DNA of 64,000 nucleotides, from assembly GCA_022820025.1 (NCBI GenBank), contig JAJEGF010000025.1, positions 62,001 through 126,000 on the forward strand. Reading direction: 5' to 3'. The DNA is from Chloroflexota bacterium. Lineage in GTDB: Bacteria > Chloroflexota > UBA11872. Positions 38,282-47,279 of this stretch are shown one piece after another. The stretch's first letter is position 1. Each line of letters begins with the position of its first letter. Below the pieces are notes generated by a model that was not told the origin of the DNA, made no database searches, and worked only from the letters and a program-made list of their open reading frames with translations. The position numbers and the translations under genes are program-made.

Positions 38282-39753
38282 GCGGTCCCGCGGCTTCCGA
38301 GGCCCGCGCCGGGAACCTTGAGGACCGCGCGCTCCGCGGCGTGGTGTCGCTCGGCGTGCGCGAAGGCGGCATGAAGCTCGTTTCCTTCCTGGGGAGCATC
38401 GCGCTCTTCCGTCTGCTGACGCCGGCCGACTTCGGAGTCATCGTTCCGATCGCCACGTTCGCAGGCCTGGTCAAGCAGTTTGCCGATCTCGGACTCCAAC
38501 CCAGCCTGATTCAGCGCGGTAGTGAGCCTCAGACCCGCGACCTGCGAGCGGTATTCACTGGTCAATTACTCCTGGTTTTTGCAGGAGGGGTCGTCGTCTT
38601 TCTGGCCGGGCCATTTGTGGTCGATGCTCTGCTCAACGATCAGATCGATCCCTGGATGACCCGGGTATTCGCATTCTCGGTCTTCTTCACGGCGTTTCGA
38701 ATCGTTCCGGCGGCGCTGCTTGAACGACATCTGCAGTTTGGCCGCCTGGCCGCCGCCGATATTGCCGGGACCTTGTTCTACTACAGCGCCGGCATCGGTT
38801 TCGCTATCGGCGCGGCCGGCGTGTGGAGCCTGGTCATTGCCCATGTCGGCGCCAGTCTGGTCTCGACGCTGGCCGTGGTGATGGCCCGTCCATGGCTGCC
38901 GGTGCCAACCCGGAAGCTGAGCGTCCTGGCCCCGCACGTTGGTTTCGGAGCGAGATTTCAAGGATCGCGGCTGGCCATAACGGTCAAGGACTCGCTCATC
39001 CCCCTCTTTACGCCGCGGGCGTATGGGGCTACCGCAACCGGATATCTCAATTGGGCGAATCGTGTCTCCGCGCAGCCGCTGGCGCTCACGCAGTGGGTAG
39101 CGCGCGTGAGCCTGCCAACGTTTGCACGGATCCAGGACGCGCCCGATCAGGTTCGTCGAGGCGCCGAACTTACGTTGAAGTGGAACGCCATCGTGACGCT
39201 CCCGGGATTCGTCGCCGTCATCGCCTTCGGGCCGGAGATTGCCAGCCTGATTTACGGCGAACAGTGGCTGCCAGCCGTTCCGGCCCTGCTCATCCTGGCG
39301 GTCAACAACGCGCTCATTCCCATCAATGGTCTGATTACTCCCATATTGAACGCGGTGGGCAAGACGAAGACCGTGCTGATCGTGTCTATCGGATGGGCCG
39401 CCGCCGCGTGGGGCTTGGCAGGAATCCTCACAGCTCTTGGCGCCGGTTTCCTGGCGGTTCCGATTGGCCTGGCGGCATCGCAGGGGCTGGCGGCCCTGGT
39501 CTTGCTGCCAATTGCGCGCCGTGAATTCAATCTGCGACTGCTGCACCACCTGGCCCGTCCGCTCGCGGCCGCAGTCGGGGCCGGGTTGTTTGGACGATTC
39601 ATTCTGCTGCCTATGCTGACCGATGCGGTATTGCTGATTCAGGGTGGCGTGGTGGTCGTGCTGGTCTACGCGGGCCTTCTCTACGTCATTGATCGCAGCG
39701 CGCTGCAATCCGAACTCGGCGCTATGTGGCGGCGGCGCGCCGCGGCAGTTTGA
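38278..39753 (+). CDS. Polysaccharide flippase (Wzx/MOP family)
   Basis: About 491 residues with 12-14 hydrophobic segments. The opening SLGVREGGMKLVSFLGSIALFRLLTPADFGVI is the signature of the polysaccharide_synt (TuaB/WzxC-like) branch of the MOP exporter superfamily, which flips undecaprenyl-linked oligosaccharides. GTG start in a 4-base overlap; 31 extra codons upstream belong to the preceding gene. The locus also contains an ABC exporter, so two transport routes coexist. No obvious Wzy polymerase or Wzz chain-length protein is visible, although the large membrane proteins nearby are not fully understood. Confidence 0.88.
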   Translation: MSGPAASEARAGNLEDRALRGVVSLGVREGGMKLVSFLGSIALFRLLTPADFGVIVPIATFAGLVKQFADLGLQPSLIQRGSEPQTRDLRAVFTGQLLLVFAGGVVVFLAGPFVVDALLNDQIDPWMTRVFAFSVFFTAFRIVPAALLERHLQFGRLAAADIAGTLFYYSAGIGFAIGAAGVWSLVIAHVGASLVSTLAVVMARPWLPVPTRKLSVLAPHVGFGARFQGSRLAITVKDSLIPLFTPRAYGATATGYLNWANRVSAQPLALTQWVARVSLPTFARIQDAPDQVRRGAELTLKWNAIVTLPGFVAVIAFGPEIASLIYGEQWLPAVPALLILAVNNALIPINGLITPILNAVGKTKTVLIVSIGWAAAAWGLAGILTALGAGFLAVPIGLAASQGLAALVLLPIARREFNLRLLHHLARPLAAAVGAGLFGRFILLPMLTDAVLLIQGGVVVVLVYAGLLYVIDRSALQSELGAMWRRRAAAV

Positions 39754-39760
39754 ACGCGTC

Positions 39761-40810
39761 ATGCGTGTATTGCTGATCGGGCCGCACTGGGACACCGGAC
39801 TTTGGACCGAGTACTGCGGCCAGGGGCTGCGCGCCGCCGGGCATGACGTTCAGGTCCACCGCTATAGCGAGCGACTTGAGCGATCGGTTGGTCTCCGGGC
39901 GCGAATTCGCCGGCGGATATACGGACCCGATCGGTTTCATATCGGCCGGGTGTTTGAGTCGGCTCGGGCCGACAACCTGGACGTACTACGGCTCGCAGCC
40001 GAATGGCGACCGGAGTTCACGCTGGTCCTCAAGGGCGAAGTTCTCGTTCCGGAAACCGTTGAGCGCCTGCGCAACCTGACCAACGGGCCAGTCGTTCAGT
40101 GGTGTGGCGACGACCCGAGTTGGTTTCCGAACATCATTGGTGCGGCGCATCTCTATGAACGCTTCTATCTGGCGGATCCCACCTACGCTCCGGACCTCGA
40201 GCCGCGCGGTGTCCGCGCGAGATTCATGCCGCATGCCGTCGAGCCGTCGGCCTGGGCAGGGGACGACGCCGACGATACGCCGGTGGATGTGATTTTCGTT
40301 GGCGACTCGAGGCACAACATGGGCCACCTGCCTGCCAGCCGGTCCAGAGTTGAGGTTCTCGAAGCGGTCGCTCGATCCGGCGTGCGCCTGGCCGTCTGGG
40401 GCCGCGGCTGGGAGAAGCTGGAGACCGAGTACCGGGTGCGTGAAGCGCATCGCGGTCTAACGCTCCTTCCAGCGTCAGCCGTGGCGCGGGCCTATCGCGG
40501 CGCCAAGATTGTGTTGAACGTCCACCATGCCCAGATGCGCGAGGGTCCAAACATGCGAACGTTTGAGATCCCGGCCGCCGGGGCATTCCAGCTCACGGAC
40601 TACAAGTCTCGAATGGGAGACTTGTTCGAAATCGGAACCGAGCTTGCCATCTACCAGGATGTCGAAGACGTAGTACCGACAATTGAGCGATACCTGAACG
40701 ACGAGTCTGCGCGCAACGCAATGACGCTAGCGGGGAAGCGCCGTGTTGAGCGGGATCACACCTACGAAGTCCGCATGCGGCAACTTATCGACGACGTACG
40801 CGATGGCTGA
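39761..40810 (+). CDS. CgeB-like glycosyltransferase
   Basis: 349-residue GT-B protein resembling spore maturation protein CgeB and related GT family members. Features: MRVLLIGPHWDTGLW, VVQWCGDDPSWF, DVIFVGDSRHN, and the C-terminal KIVLNVHHAQMREGPNMRTFEIPAAGAFQLTD, in which MR.FE..A.G...LTD is the family's donor-side signature. The longer frame upstream overlaps the flippase gene and is discarded. Acceptor and sugar are unknown. It begins 7 bases after the flippase. Confidence 0.85.
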   Translation: MRVLLIGPHWDTGLWTEYCGQGLRAAGHDVQVHRYSERLERSVGLRARIRRRIYGPDRFHIGRVFESARADNLDVLRLAAEWRPEFTLVLKGEVLVPETVERLRNLTNGPVVQWCGDDPSWFPNIIGAAHLYERFYLADPTYAPDLEPRGVRARFMPHAVEPSAWAGDDADDTPVDVIFVGDSRHNMGHLPASRSRVEVLEAVARSGVRLAVWGRGWEKLETEYRVREAHRGLTLLPASAVARAYRGAKIVLNVHHAQMREGPNMRTFEIPAAGAFQLTDYKSRMGDLFEIGTELAIYQDVEDVVPTIERYLNDESARNAMTLAGKRRVERDHTYEVRMRQLIDDVRDG

Positions 40811-41621
40811 CGATCGGTTTCCAACGGCGCTGGTGGCTCGAAGCGATGCCGAATTGCTGAGTCTGGCGTTGCGCGCGCATCCGCATCAGCCGGCCATTGC
40901 GCTTTGGCGGGCAACCGAATTCGCCATGCTGCGCGACATCAGATTCGCCGCACCCGTGCTGGACCTCGGTTGCGGAACCGGGGAAGTCGCACGCTCGGTG
41001 TTGCGGTCGCACTGGCCGGTCGATGGGCTTGAGTTCGTTTCCTCGGAAGCTCGGGTCGCACACGCATCAGGCGTGTACCGGTCTGTCATGCGAGCGGACG
41101 GCGCGAAGCTGCCGTTGGCTTCGGCCACGTACGGCACCGTCTACAGCCATAGCGTGCTTGAGCACATCCCGGACGACCTGGGCGCTGTCGAGGAAGCAGC
41201 GCGGGTCCTGCGGCCTGGTGGGCGTCTTGTCTTCACGGTTCCCGCGCCGGCCTTTGCCGAGCGAATCGAGTATGAGTCCGGGTCCGACGCCCTGACGGCA
41301 ACGAACGCTCGACTTGGCCATTTTCACTATCGCTCGCTTGATGAATGGACGGCTCATCTCCACCGTTTCGGTCTGACGGTCGTGGCAAGTCGGGGGCATC
41401 TGCCGGACGCGACACAACGAACCTGGCGGCGGCTGGATGAACTCATGGTTCGGCGCATTGCCGGACGCCGTGTGCTGGACTGGTTCCGCGGTCTGCACCG
41501 GCGCCGACTCGTGCCGATGCCGCTCTGGGTTGCCCTGTGGTCAGCGCTGCTTCGACGGCCGTTTCGGCGACCGATCGACGAACCCGGGGGCCAATTGATC
41601 GTGGCTGAACAGCCTTCGTGA
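40803..41621 (+). CDS. Class I SAM-dependent methyltransferase
   Basis: 272 residues with motif I VLDLGCGTGEV, an acidic post-motif GLEFVSSEA, ADGAKLPLASATYGTVYSHSVLEHIPDD, and RVLRPGGRLVFTVP, the normal order of a class I methyltransferase (Methyltransf_11 type). The ATG overlaps the preceding stop by 8 bases; the 20 codons further upstream lie in the CgeB-like gene. In this setting a sugar or glycan-terminal O-methylation is likely. Methylation of the chain end is a known length signal for Wzm/Wzt export in some bacteria, but that role is only a possibility here. Confidence 0.88.
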   Translation: MADDRFPTALVARSDAELLSLALRAHPHQPAIALWRATEFAMLRDIRFAAPVLDLGCGTGEVARSVLRSHWPVDGLEFVSSEARVAHASGVYRSVMRADGAKLPLASATYGTVYSHSVLEHIPDDLGAVEEAARVLRPGGRLVFTVPAPAFAERIEYESGSDALTATNARLGHFHYRSLDEWTAHLHRFGLTVVASRGHLPDATQRTWRRLDELMVRRIAGRRVLDWFRGLHRRRLVPMPLWVALWSALLRRPFRRPIDEPGGQLIVAEQPS

Positions 41622-42688
41622 GCGACCTGCGCGTTCTGCACCTTTCCCCAACCTGGTTCGGCGACGAGTCGGTGCGGGGAGGCGGCGAGCGGTACCCGCT
41701 GGAACTGGCGATTGCCATGCGGAAGCGCACGCCGACGCGGCTGGTCTCGTTTGGCGCCAGGCCCGGAACGCGCCGGGTGAACGGGTTTGATATCGAAGTG
41801 CATCGAACCTGGCGGCGGCTGAGAGGACGAATGTATGACGCGATCGGTCCCGGGTTCCTTCCCGCGCTTGGATGGGCGAATGTTGTCCACTGCCACCAGG
41901 CTAGATCGGGTCTCACGGCACTAACCGCCCTGATCTGCCGACCGCTCGGCAAGCGCGTGTTCGTCACGGATCACGGTGGCGGCGGGGTGAATTGGATTCG
42001 CCGTCTGCGCATCGGACGCTGGATTGACGGCCAGCTGGCGCAGAGCCGATTTGCGGCCGCGACGCTTCCCTATGTCGGTCGCCGGACGGAGGTGATTTAC
42101 GCGGGCGTCGATACGTCCAAATACTCGCCCGGCGGCGACAAGTCGCCGGGCCGGGTCGTCTACGTGGGTCGTTTGCTGCCGCACAAAGGCATCGAGACAG
42201 CGATTCGCGGGCTGCCGGCCGGGGCGTCGCTGGACATCTACGGGCGTCCATACGACGCCGCCTACCTTGATTTCATTCGTTCAGAGGCGTCGTCCCGTCA
42301 AGTGCGGATCCACATCAGCGCGTCGGACGACGAGGTGATCGCCGCCCTGCAGTCGGCCTGCGCGTTTGTCATGCCATCGGTCTATGAGGACTACCGCGGA
42401 CGCCATCAGGCTCTGCCGGAACTGGTGGGCCTGGCCCCACTGGAAGCCATGGCGTGCGGGACCGCGGCGGTTGTCTCCGACGTGGCTGGCATGCCTGAGA
42501 TCATTCCACCCGTGGGAGGCATCGTCGTGCCGCCGAGCGATCCCGACGCGCTGCGGCGCGCCCTGGCGACGCTTACGGCATCGGTCGAGACGGCGTCGTC
42601 CCAGGGTAAGGCCGCACGAGAGCACGTGATGTCCCGCTTTACGTGGTCTGCTGTGGCCGATCGCTGTCTGACCGCCTACACCGCCTAG
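41618..42688 (+). CDS. GT4-family glycosyltransferase
   Basis: 356 residues. LRVLHLSPTWFGDESVRGGGERYPLELA gives the acceptor-domain glycine loop. VVYVGRLLPHKGIETAI and LPELVGLAPLEAMACGTAAVVSDVAGMPE give the donor side, with one glutamate pair slightly shifted. GTG start in a 4-base overlap with the methyltransferase. The next gene follows after 32 bases. Confidence 0.9.
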   Translation: MSDLRVLHLSPTWFGDESVRGGGERYPLELAIAMRKRTPTRLVSFGARPGTRRVNGFDIEVHRTWRRLRGRMYDAIGPGFLPALGWANVVHCHQARSGLTALTALICRPLGKRVFVTDHGGGGVNWIRRLRIGRWIDGQLAQSRFAAATLPYVGRRTEVIYAGVDTSKYSPGGDKSPGRVVYVGRLLPHKGIETAIRGLPAGASLDIYGRPYDAAYLDFIRSEASSRQVRIHISASDDEVIAALQSACAFVMPSVYEDYRGRHQALPELVGLAPLEAMACGTAAVVSDVAGMPEIIPPVGGIVVPPSDPDALRRALATLTASVETASSQGKAAREHVMSRFTWSAVADRCLTAYTA

Positions 42689-42720
42689 AATCGGTTCGCC
42701 GATCCGTCGGGCCGCTCCAT

Positions 42721-43941
42721 ATGCGCATTGCCCTCCTTGCCGATACCTATCCCCCTGAGAATCGCGGTGGGGCAGGGGTCGTCGTTGAGCGGCTGGCTGG
42801 CGCCTTCGTCAAAGCCGGGCATGCGGTTTGCGTTATTGCCACCACGTCGGGGGCTGGGTCAATCAGCGACCAGGACGGGGTGCGGGTGCGTCGGCTGCGA
42901 TCGCGCTATCCGGAACGGTTTCGAAATACGGTAGCCATGGCCAACCCGACGGTTCTACCGGGCGTCGGTCGGGAATTAGGGGAATTCGGGCCGGATGTGG
43001 TGCATGCCCACAACGTGCATCAGCACCTGTCGTTTGCCTCGCTCTCCGTGGCTGCCCGATTTGACGCGCCGGTGCTCTACACAGCCCACGACTACCTCCT
43101 GTTCTGCTGCATCAAATTCATCTGTACGGGCGGGCCGGTCGATTTCCGCCAGCGCTGGTTCAACTGCGCCAAGTGCCAGCGATTCCGCTGGAATCCGGCG
43201 CGCAACCTGGTCATCGACCGACAGATGGCCAGGCATGTGGATCACCTGTTTGCCATCAGTCGAACGCTGCAAACCGCGCTGCGCGCCAACGGCTTCGGGG
43301 GCGCCGAAGTCGTCTACAACGGGGTGGACCTGGACTGGTGGGGCGGCGGTGATGGGGCAGCATTTCGGTCGTCGCACGGGCTGGACGGCGCCCCGCTGGC
43401 GCTGCTGGCGGCTCGCGTCTCGCGCGAGAAGGGCGCCGAGGCCGCGCTGCAGGCGCTCGCACGTTCGCAACATCGGGATCTGCACTTGCTGATCGCCGGC
43501 GAGAATCCACGCTACGCGCCAAAGCTCAGGCGACTGGCCGACGAGCTAGGCGTCGGGGAACGACTACTGCTGCCGGGGTGGATGCAGCCAGAGGCCCTGC
43601 GCGATGCCTATGCAGCCGCGACCGTGACGCTGGCGCCCTCAACCTACCCCGATCCGTTCAACCTGACGCTCATCGAATCCATGGCGGCCGGTCGCCCGGC
43701 CATTGCCTCCACGCTCGGCGCCGGTCCCGAAATCGTGAAGGACGGCGCCTGGGGATACACCGTGGACCCCAACGACGCTCTGGCCCTGGCCGACCGGATC
43801 GACCTGATAGTTGGCGATCCCGAGCACGCACAGGCGCTCGGGACGGCCGCGCGCCGGCGCGCGGCCTCCAGGTTTTCGCTCCAGCGACAGGTCGATCAGA
43901 CGCTGGCGCGCTACGCCGCTGTGCTGACCGCGCACACGTGA
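42721..43941 (+). CDS. GT4-family glycosyltransferase
   Basis: 406 residues with MRIALLADTYPPENRGGAGVVVE, a cysteine-containing loop (LLFCCIKFICTGGPVDFR...CAKCQRF) seen in some GT4 enzymes, AARVSREKGAEAAL and YPDPFNLTLIESMAAGRPAIAS with the donor glutamates. The cysteines could hold a structural metal. The chosen ATG starts at the family N-terminus; 26 upstream codons overlap the previous gene's end. Substrate unknown. Confidence 0.9.
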   Translation: MRIALLADTYPPENRGGAGVVVERLAGAFVKAGHAVCVIATTSGAGSISDQDGVRVRRLRSRYPERFRNTVAMANPTVLPGVGRELGEFGPDVVHAHNVHQHLSFASLSVAARFDAPVLYTAHDYLLFCCIKFICTGGPVDFRQRWFNCAKCQRFRWNPARNLVIDRQMARHVDHLFAISRTLQTALRANGFGGAEVVYNGVDLDWWGGGDGAAFRSSHGLDGAPLALLAARVSREKGAEAALQALARSQHRDLHLLIAGENPRYAPKLRRLADELGVGERLLLPGWMQPEALRDAYAAATVTLAPSTYPDPFNLTLIESMAAGRPAIASTLGAGPEIVKDGAWGYTVDPNDALALADRIDLIVGDPEHAQALGTAARRRAASRFSLQRQVDQTLARYAAVLTAHT

Positions 43942-45074
43942 CCCAACGCCGGCCGCGCGTTCTTCAGATCGTTACGTCGCTCGCGGTCGGTGGAGCGCAG
44001 CGCCATCTCCTTGAACTGTTGCCGGGTCTGGGCAACTTCGCGGACATTGACTTGGTCTACTTTCGCGATCACGACCTGCGGCCGGAGTTTGAGACATGCG
44101 TCGAACGCATAGCTCATCTCCCGATGGCCGGCCCGATTGGCGCCGTGCGGCTACCCCATCTGGCGGCATTTATCAGGCGCGGACGATATGCGCTGGTGCA
44201 CACACACCTGCTGCGCGCCGATATGTATGGCGCGCTGGCGGCGCGGGCGGTCGGCGTTCGCGCCATCGTGTCCACCAAGCACAACATCGAAGCTCGGCTC
44301 GAATCGTCGTCGGCGCGGGCCCTGCACGCGCTGGCTACCCGTCCCACGCGGCGCACCATTGCCATTTCAGAAGCCGTCGCACGGTGGGTGAGACTGCATC
44401 TCGGGGTTCCGCGAAACCGGATTGAAGTCATCCGATACGGTCTGGATCCCGCGCCCTTCAGCGACCTGGACCGAGAGGCCGTGCGTCGAGAGCTGGGATT
44501 CCAGGCGCAGGTTCCGGTGGTGTTGTGTCCTGCCCGGCTCGATCCGCAGAAACGCCACGACGTTCTTCTGCGGGCGTTTGCGCAGGTGCGACGGGAGCTC
44601 GGTAACGCCCAGTTGCTTTGCGCCGGCGAGACGCAGTTGGGCGGCCCCGCGTACCGGACTCGGCTGCTCAAGCTATCCAGCGACCTGGGCCTGCAAGACA
44701 CGGTGCACTGGCTGGGTATTCGCTCCGACATGCCCAATCTGATGGCCGCGGCCGACCTGGTGGTGCTGGCGTCGGACTGGGAAGGGCTTGGACTAGTGGT
44801 TATGGAAGCCGCGATGGCAGGTCGTCCGGTCGTCGCGACCGCCGTCGGAGGCGTGCCGGAAATCGTGAAGCACCAAGTCACCGGGCTGCTGGTTCCTCAG
44901 AGCGATGAGCAAGCGCTGGCCTCGGAAATGACCACGATGCTGCGCAATCCGGACCAACGGGCGCGAATGGGCGCTGACGCACGACGACATGCCGCCAAGG
45001 CGTTCGACCTTGAGCGCATGCACGCTGCCACGCGCTCGCTCTATGCCGAGGTTTTGCAGGAGGCCCGGGCGTAA
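43938..45074 (+). CDS. GT4-family glycosyltransferase
   Basis: 378 residues. RVLQIVTSLAVGGAQRHLLELLPGL is the canonical GGAQ acceptor-side loop. VVLCPARLDPQKRHDVLLRAF and DWEGLGLVVMEAAMAGRPVVATAVGGVPEI provide the donor side with E-x7-E. The frame remains open for 120 codons upstream inside the previous gene, but the GTG in the 4-base overlap is the sensible start. A gap of 69 bases follows before the epimerase. Confidence 0.9.
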   Translation: MTQRRPRVLQIVTSLAVGGAQRHLLELLPGLGNFADIDLVYFRDHDLRPEFETCVERIAHLPMAGPIGAVRLPHLAAFIRRGRYALVHTHLLRADMYGALAARAVGVRAIVSTKHNIEARLESSSARALHALATRPTRRTIAISEAVARWVRLHLGVPRNRIEVIRYGLDPAPFSDLDREAVRRELGFQAQVPVVLCPARLDPQKRHDVLLRAFAQVRRELGNAQLLCAGETQLGGPAYRTRLLKLSSDLGLQDTVHWLGIRSDMPNLMAAADLVVLASDWEGLGLVVMEAAMAGRPVVATAVGGVPEIVKHQVTGLLVPQSDEQALASEMTTMLRNPDQRARMGADARRHAAKAFDLERMHAATRSLYAEVLQEARA

Positions 45075-45143
45075 CGGCGGCGCGAACCCGCCGATATACT
45101 CTCGCAGCGCGCGGCTGACGCGCTCTCTTCACGCGGGACTTTG

Positions 45144-46118
45144 ATGCCAGAGGCCAGCGGCCGCCCAACGACTCTTGTTACCGGGGCTTCCGGGTTTATT
45201 GCTTCTCATCTCTGCGAGTCGTTGCTTGCGCGGGGCCATCGCGTGGTCGGCCTCGACGGCATGACCGACAGCTATGACCCTGACCAAAAGCGCGCGAATC
45301 TCGACACGCTCCACCAGCACGCAAGCTTCGAGTTTGTGGAAGCCCACGTCATGGACTCCGATCTCGACCTTGACCAAGTGTTCGAAGGGGTGGAATACGT
45401 GTTTCACTTGGCGGCGCGCGCGGGCGTCCGCGAGGGTTGGACTCCGACGAACTTCCAGCGCTACATGCAGGACAACAGTCGCTCGACCCAGCGGCTGGCC
45501 GACGCCGCGTTACGCGCTGGCGTCAAGCTCTTCAGCTTCGCATCCACCTCCTCCATCTACGGCTTCAATCCCAGGATGCCGACTCCGGAGGACCATCCGC
45601 TGGAGCCCCGGTCGTTTTACGCCATGACCAAACTGCTGGACGAACACCTGCTCGGTTCCTATCACCGCCTGTTCGGTCTGCCGGTAGTGATGCTGCGCTA
45701 TTACACGCTGTTCGGACCGCGCCAGCGGCCCGACATGCTTGTCCACATTGGTCTGAAGGCCATAGCCACGGGGCAGCCAATCACGATCTACGGCGATGGT
45801 GAGCAAACGCGGGAGCTCACGTATGTGGCCGACGCGGTCGACGCACAGGTGCGAGTGCTTGATGCGCTACCGATTGGCGAGACGTTCAACATCGGCAGCG
45901 GTCCCACGGCCTCGGTCAACGAGTTGATCGACACGATGGAACGGGTCGTGGGCAAGCCCGCCGAGCGCATTTACGGCGAGGCGCACCCCGCCGACCAACT
46001 CCACAGTCAGGCCGACACGTCCAAAGCGCGCCGCGTGCTTGGCTTCGACCCGTCCACCACGATCGAGGAGGGAATCGCGGCGGAGTACGCATGGATGCAA
46101 CAGGCGGTGCTGCGCTAG
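45144..46118 (+). CDS. NAD-dependent nucleotide-sugar epimerase (UDP-glucose/UDP-glucuronate 4-epimerase-like)
   Basis: 324-residue extended SDR. It has LVTGASGFIASHLCESLL, FHLAARAGVREGW, SFASTSSIYG with catalytic Ser/Thr, YAMTK with Tyr/Lys, and LRYYTLFGPRQRPDM. The AARAGVR and RYYTLFGPRQRPDMLVH pattern is nearer to UDP-glucuronate 4-epimerases than to GalE. A TTG one codon upstream is a possible start, but ATG is preferred. It supplies an epimerised sugar, probably galactose or galacturonate, for the surrounding glycosyltransferases. Confidence 0.85.
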   Translation: MPEASGRPTTLVTGASGFIASHLCESLLARGHRVVGLDGMTDSYDPDQKRANLDTLHQHASFEFVEAHVMDSDLDLDQVFEGVEYVFHLAARAGVREGWTPTNFQRYMQDNSRSTQRLADAALRAGVKLFSFASTSSIYGFNPRMPTPEDHPLEPRSFYAMTKLLDEHLLGSYHRLFGLPVVMLRYYTLFGPRQRPDMLVHIGLKAIATGQPITIYGDGEQTRELTYVADAVDAQVRVLDALPIGETFNIGSGPTASVNELIDTMERVVGKPAERIYGEAHPADQLHSQADTSKARRVLGFDPSTTIEEGIAAEYAWMQQAVLR

Positions 46119-46126
46119 CGCTGCCG

Positions 46127-47278
46127 ATGTCCAAACGGCCGATTCGAGTCCTCCAGGTCATGGAGGCCACGATTGGCGGCACCAAGCGCCACTTGCTTGA
46201 CTTGTCGGCGGCTGCCGATGGCCGGGAATTTCAGTTCGAAGTGGCGTGTCCCCGGGTGCGGTCCGAACCGCGCGGCGACACATCCTTTTTCGACGACATG
46301 TCCGCGCTGCAGGTCGAGATACATGTCGTGCCCATGGTTCGAGCCATTCGACCCATCCACGACCTCCGGGCGACCTGGGATCTGATCAGGCTGATTCGCC
46401 AGGGGCGTTACGACATCGTGCATACCCACAGCACAAAGGCCGGCGTTGTTGGCCGCGTGGCCGCGGCACTATTTCCGCAAGTGCTGACCGTTCACACACC
46501 GCACGGGTTCTATTTCCTCAACTTCGACGCACCGTTTGCTCGCACGACGCTGCGATGGCTGGAAATGGCGCTGGGACGCATAACCGCGACTCTCATCGCC
46601 CTGTCTGAAGGCGAGAAGCAAGTCGCCACCGAAATCGTGGCGCCCCGAAAGATTCGGAAGATTCCGCTTACCTTCGCCCCGTTCGTGCCTGAGCCGCGCA
46701 CGGTGGCCCGCCGACGACTCGACCTGCCCGCTGACGCGCCGATCATCGGAACCACGGCGCGTTTCACCGAGCAAAAGGCGCCGTTTGACATCGCAGCGAC
46801 GTTCGCGGCGATCTACCGACAGCGTCCCGACGCTCGATTCCTCTGGACGAACGACGGTGAACTACGCACGCAGGTGGAAGCTCGCCTTCGTGCGCTGGGC
46901 GTCCACGAGGCGACGGCGCTTCCCGGGTTTGTTACCAACGCACGGACCCTATTAACGGCTCTGGACGTTTACTTGCACATGGCCCGCTGGGAAGGCGTGC
47001 CCTACTCGATCATGGAAGTCATGACGGCGGGCGTTCCAATTGTCGCCGCTCGGGCCGTCGGTACCACCGACCTGATTGAGCACGGTCGCACGGGGCTTCT
47101 GGTCAACCCAGGCGACATTCCAGCCGCCGCCACGGCAACGCTGCGCTTGTTGACACACTCGGACGAGGCTCGCACGCTTGCAACGAATGCTTGTGCGGCC
47201 GTAGCGGTGTATCACGACGCCGGTGCGATGGCCCGCGCGACGGAGGCCGTATACCGCGAAATGGTGGGAGAGCGCTGA
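46127..47278 (+). CDS. GT4-family glycosyltransferase
   Basis: 383 residues with PIRVLQVMEATIGGTKRHLLDL, HTHSTKAGVVGRVAA, HTPHGFYF, IIGTTARFTEQKAPFDI and RWEGVPYSIMEVMTAGVPIVAA (donor glutamates). The HTHSTKAG/HTPHGF motifs are common in GT4 enzymes acting early on undecaprenyl-linked glycans next to an initiating transferase, which fits the following gene. An ATG 12 codons upstream overlaps the epimerase end; the later ATG is chosen. Confidence 0.9.
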   Translation: MSKRPIRVLQVMEATIGGTKRHLLDLSAAADGREFQFEVACPRVRSEPRGDTSFFDDMSALQVEIHVVPMVRAIRPIHDLRATWDLIRLIRQGRYDIVHTHSTKAGVVGRVAAALFPQVLTVHTPHGFYFLNFDAPFARTTLRWLEMALGRITATLIALSEGEKQVATEIVAPRKIRKIPLTFAPFVPEPRTVARRRLDLPADAPIIGTTARFTEQKAPFDIAATFAAIYRQRPDARFLWTNDGELRTQVEARLRALGVHEATALPGFVTNARTLLTALDVYLHMARWEGVPYSIMEVMTAGVPIVAARAVGTTDLIEHGRTGLLVNPGDIPAAATATLRLLTHSDEARTLATNACAAVAVYHDAGAMARATEAVYREMVGER

Positions 47279-47279
47279 G

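Noticed and set aside
38566-39795. 409-codon minus-strand open frame opposite the flippase
   Set aside because: Antisense to a well-supported membrane protein; composition typical of high-GC shadow frames.
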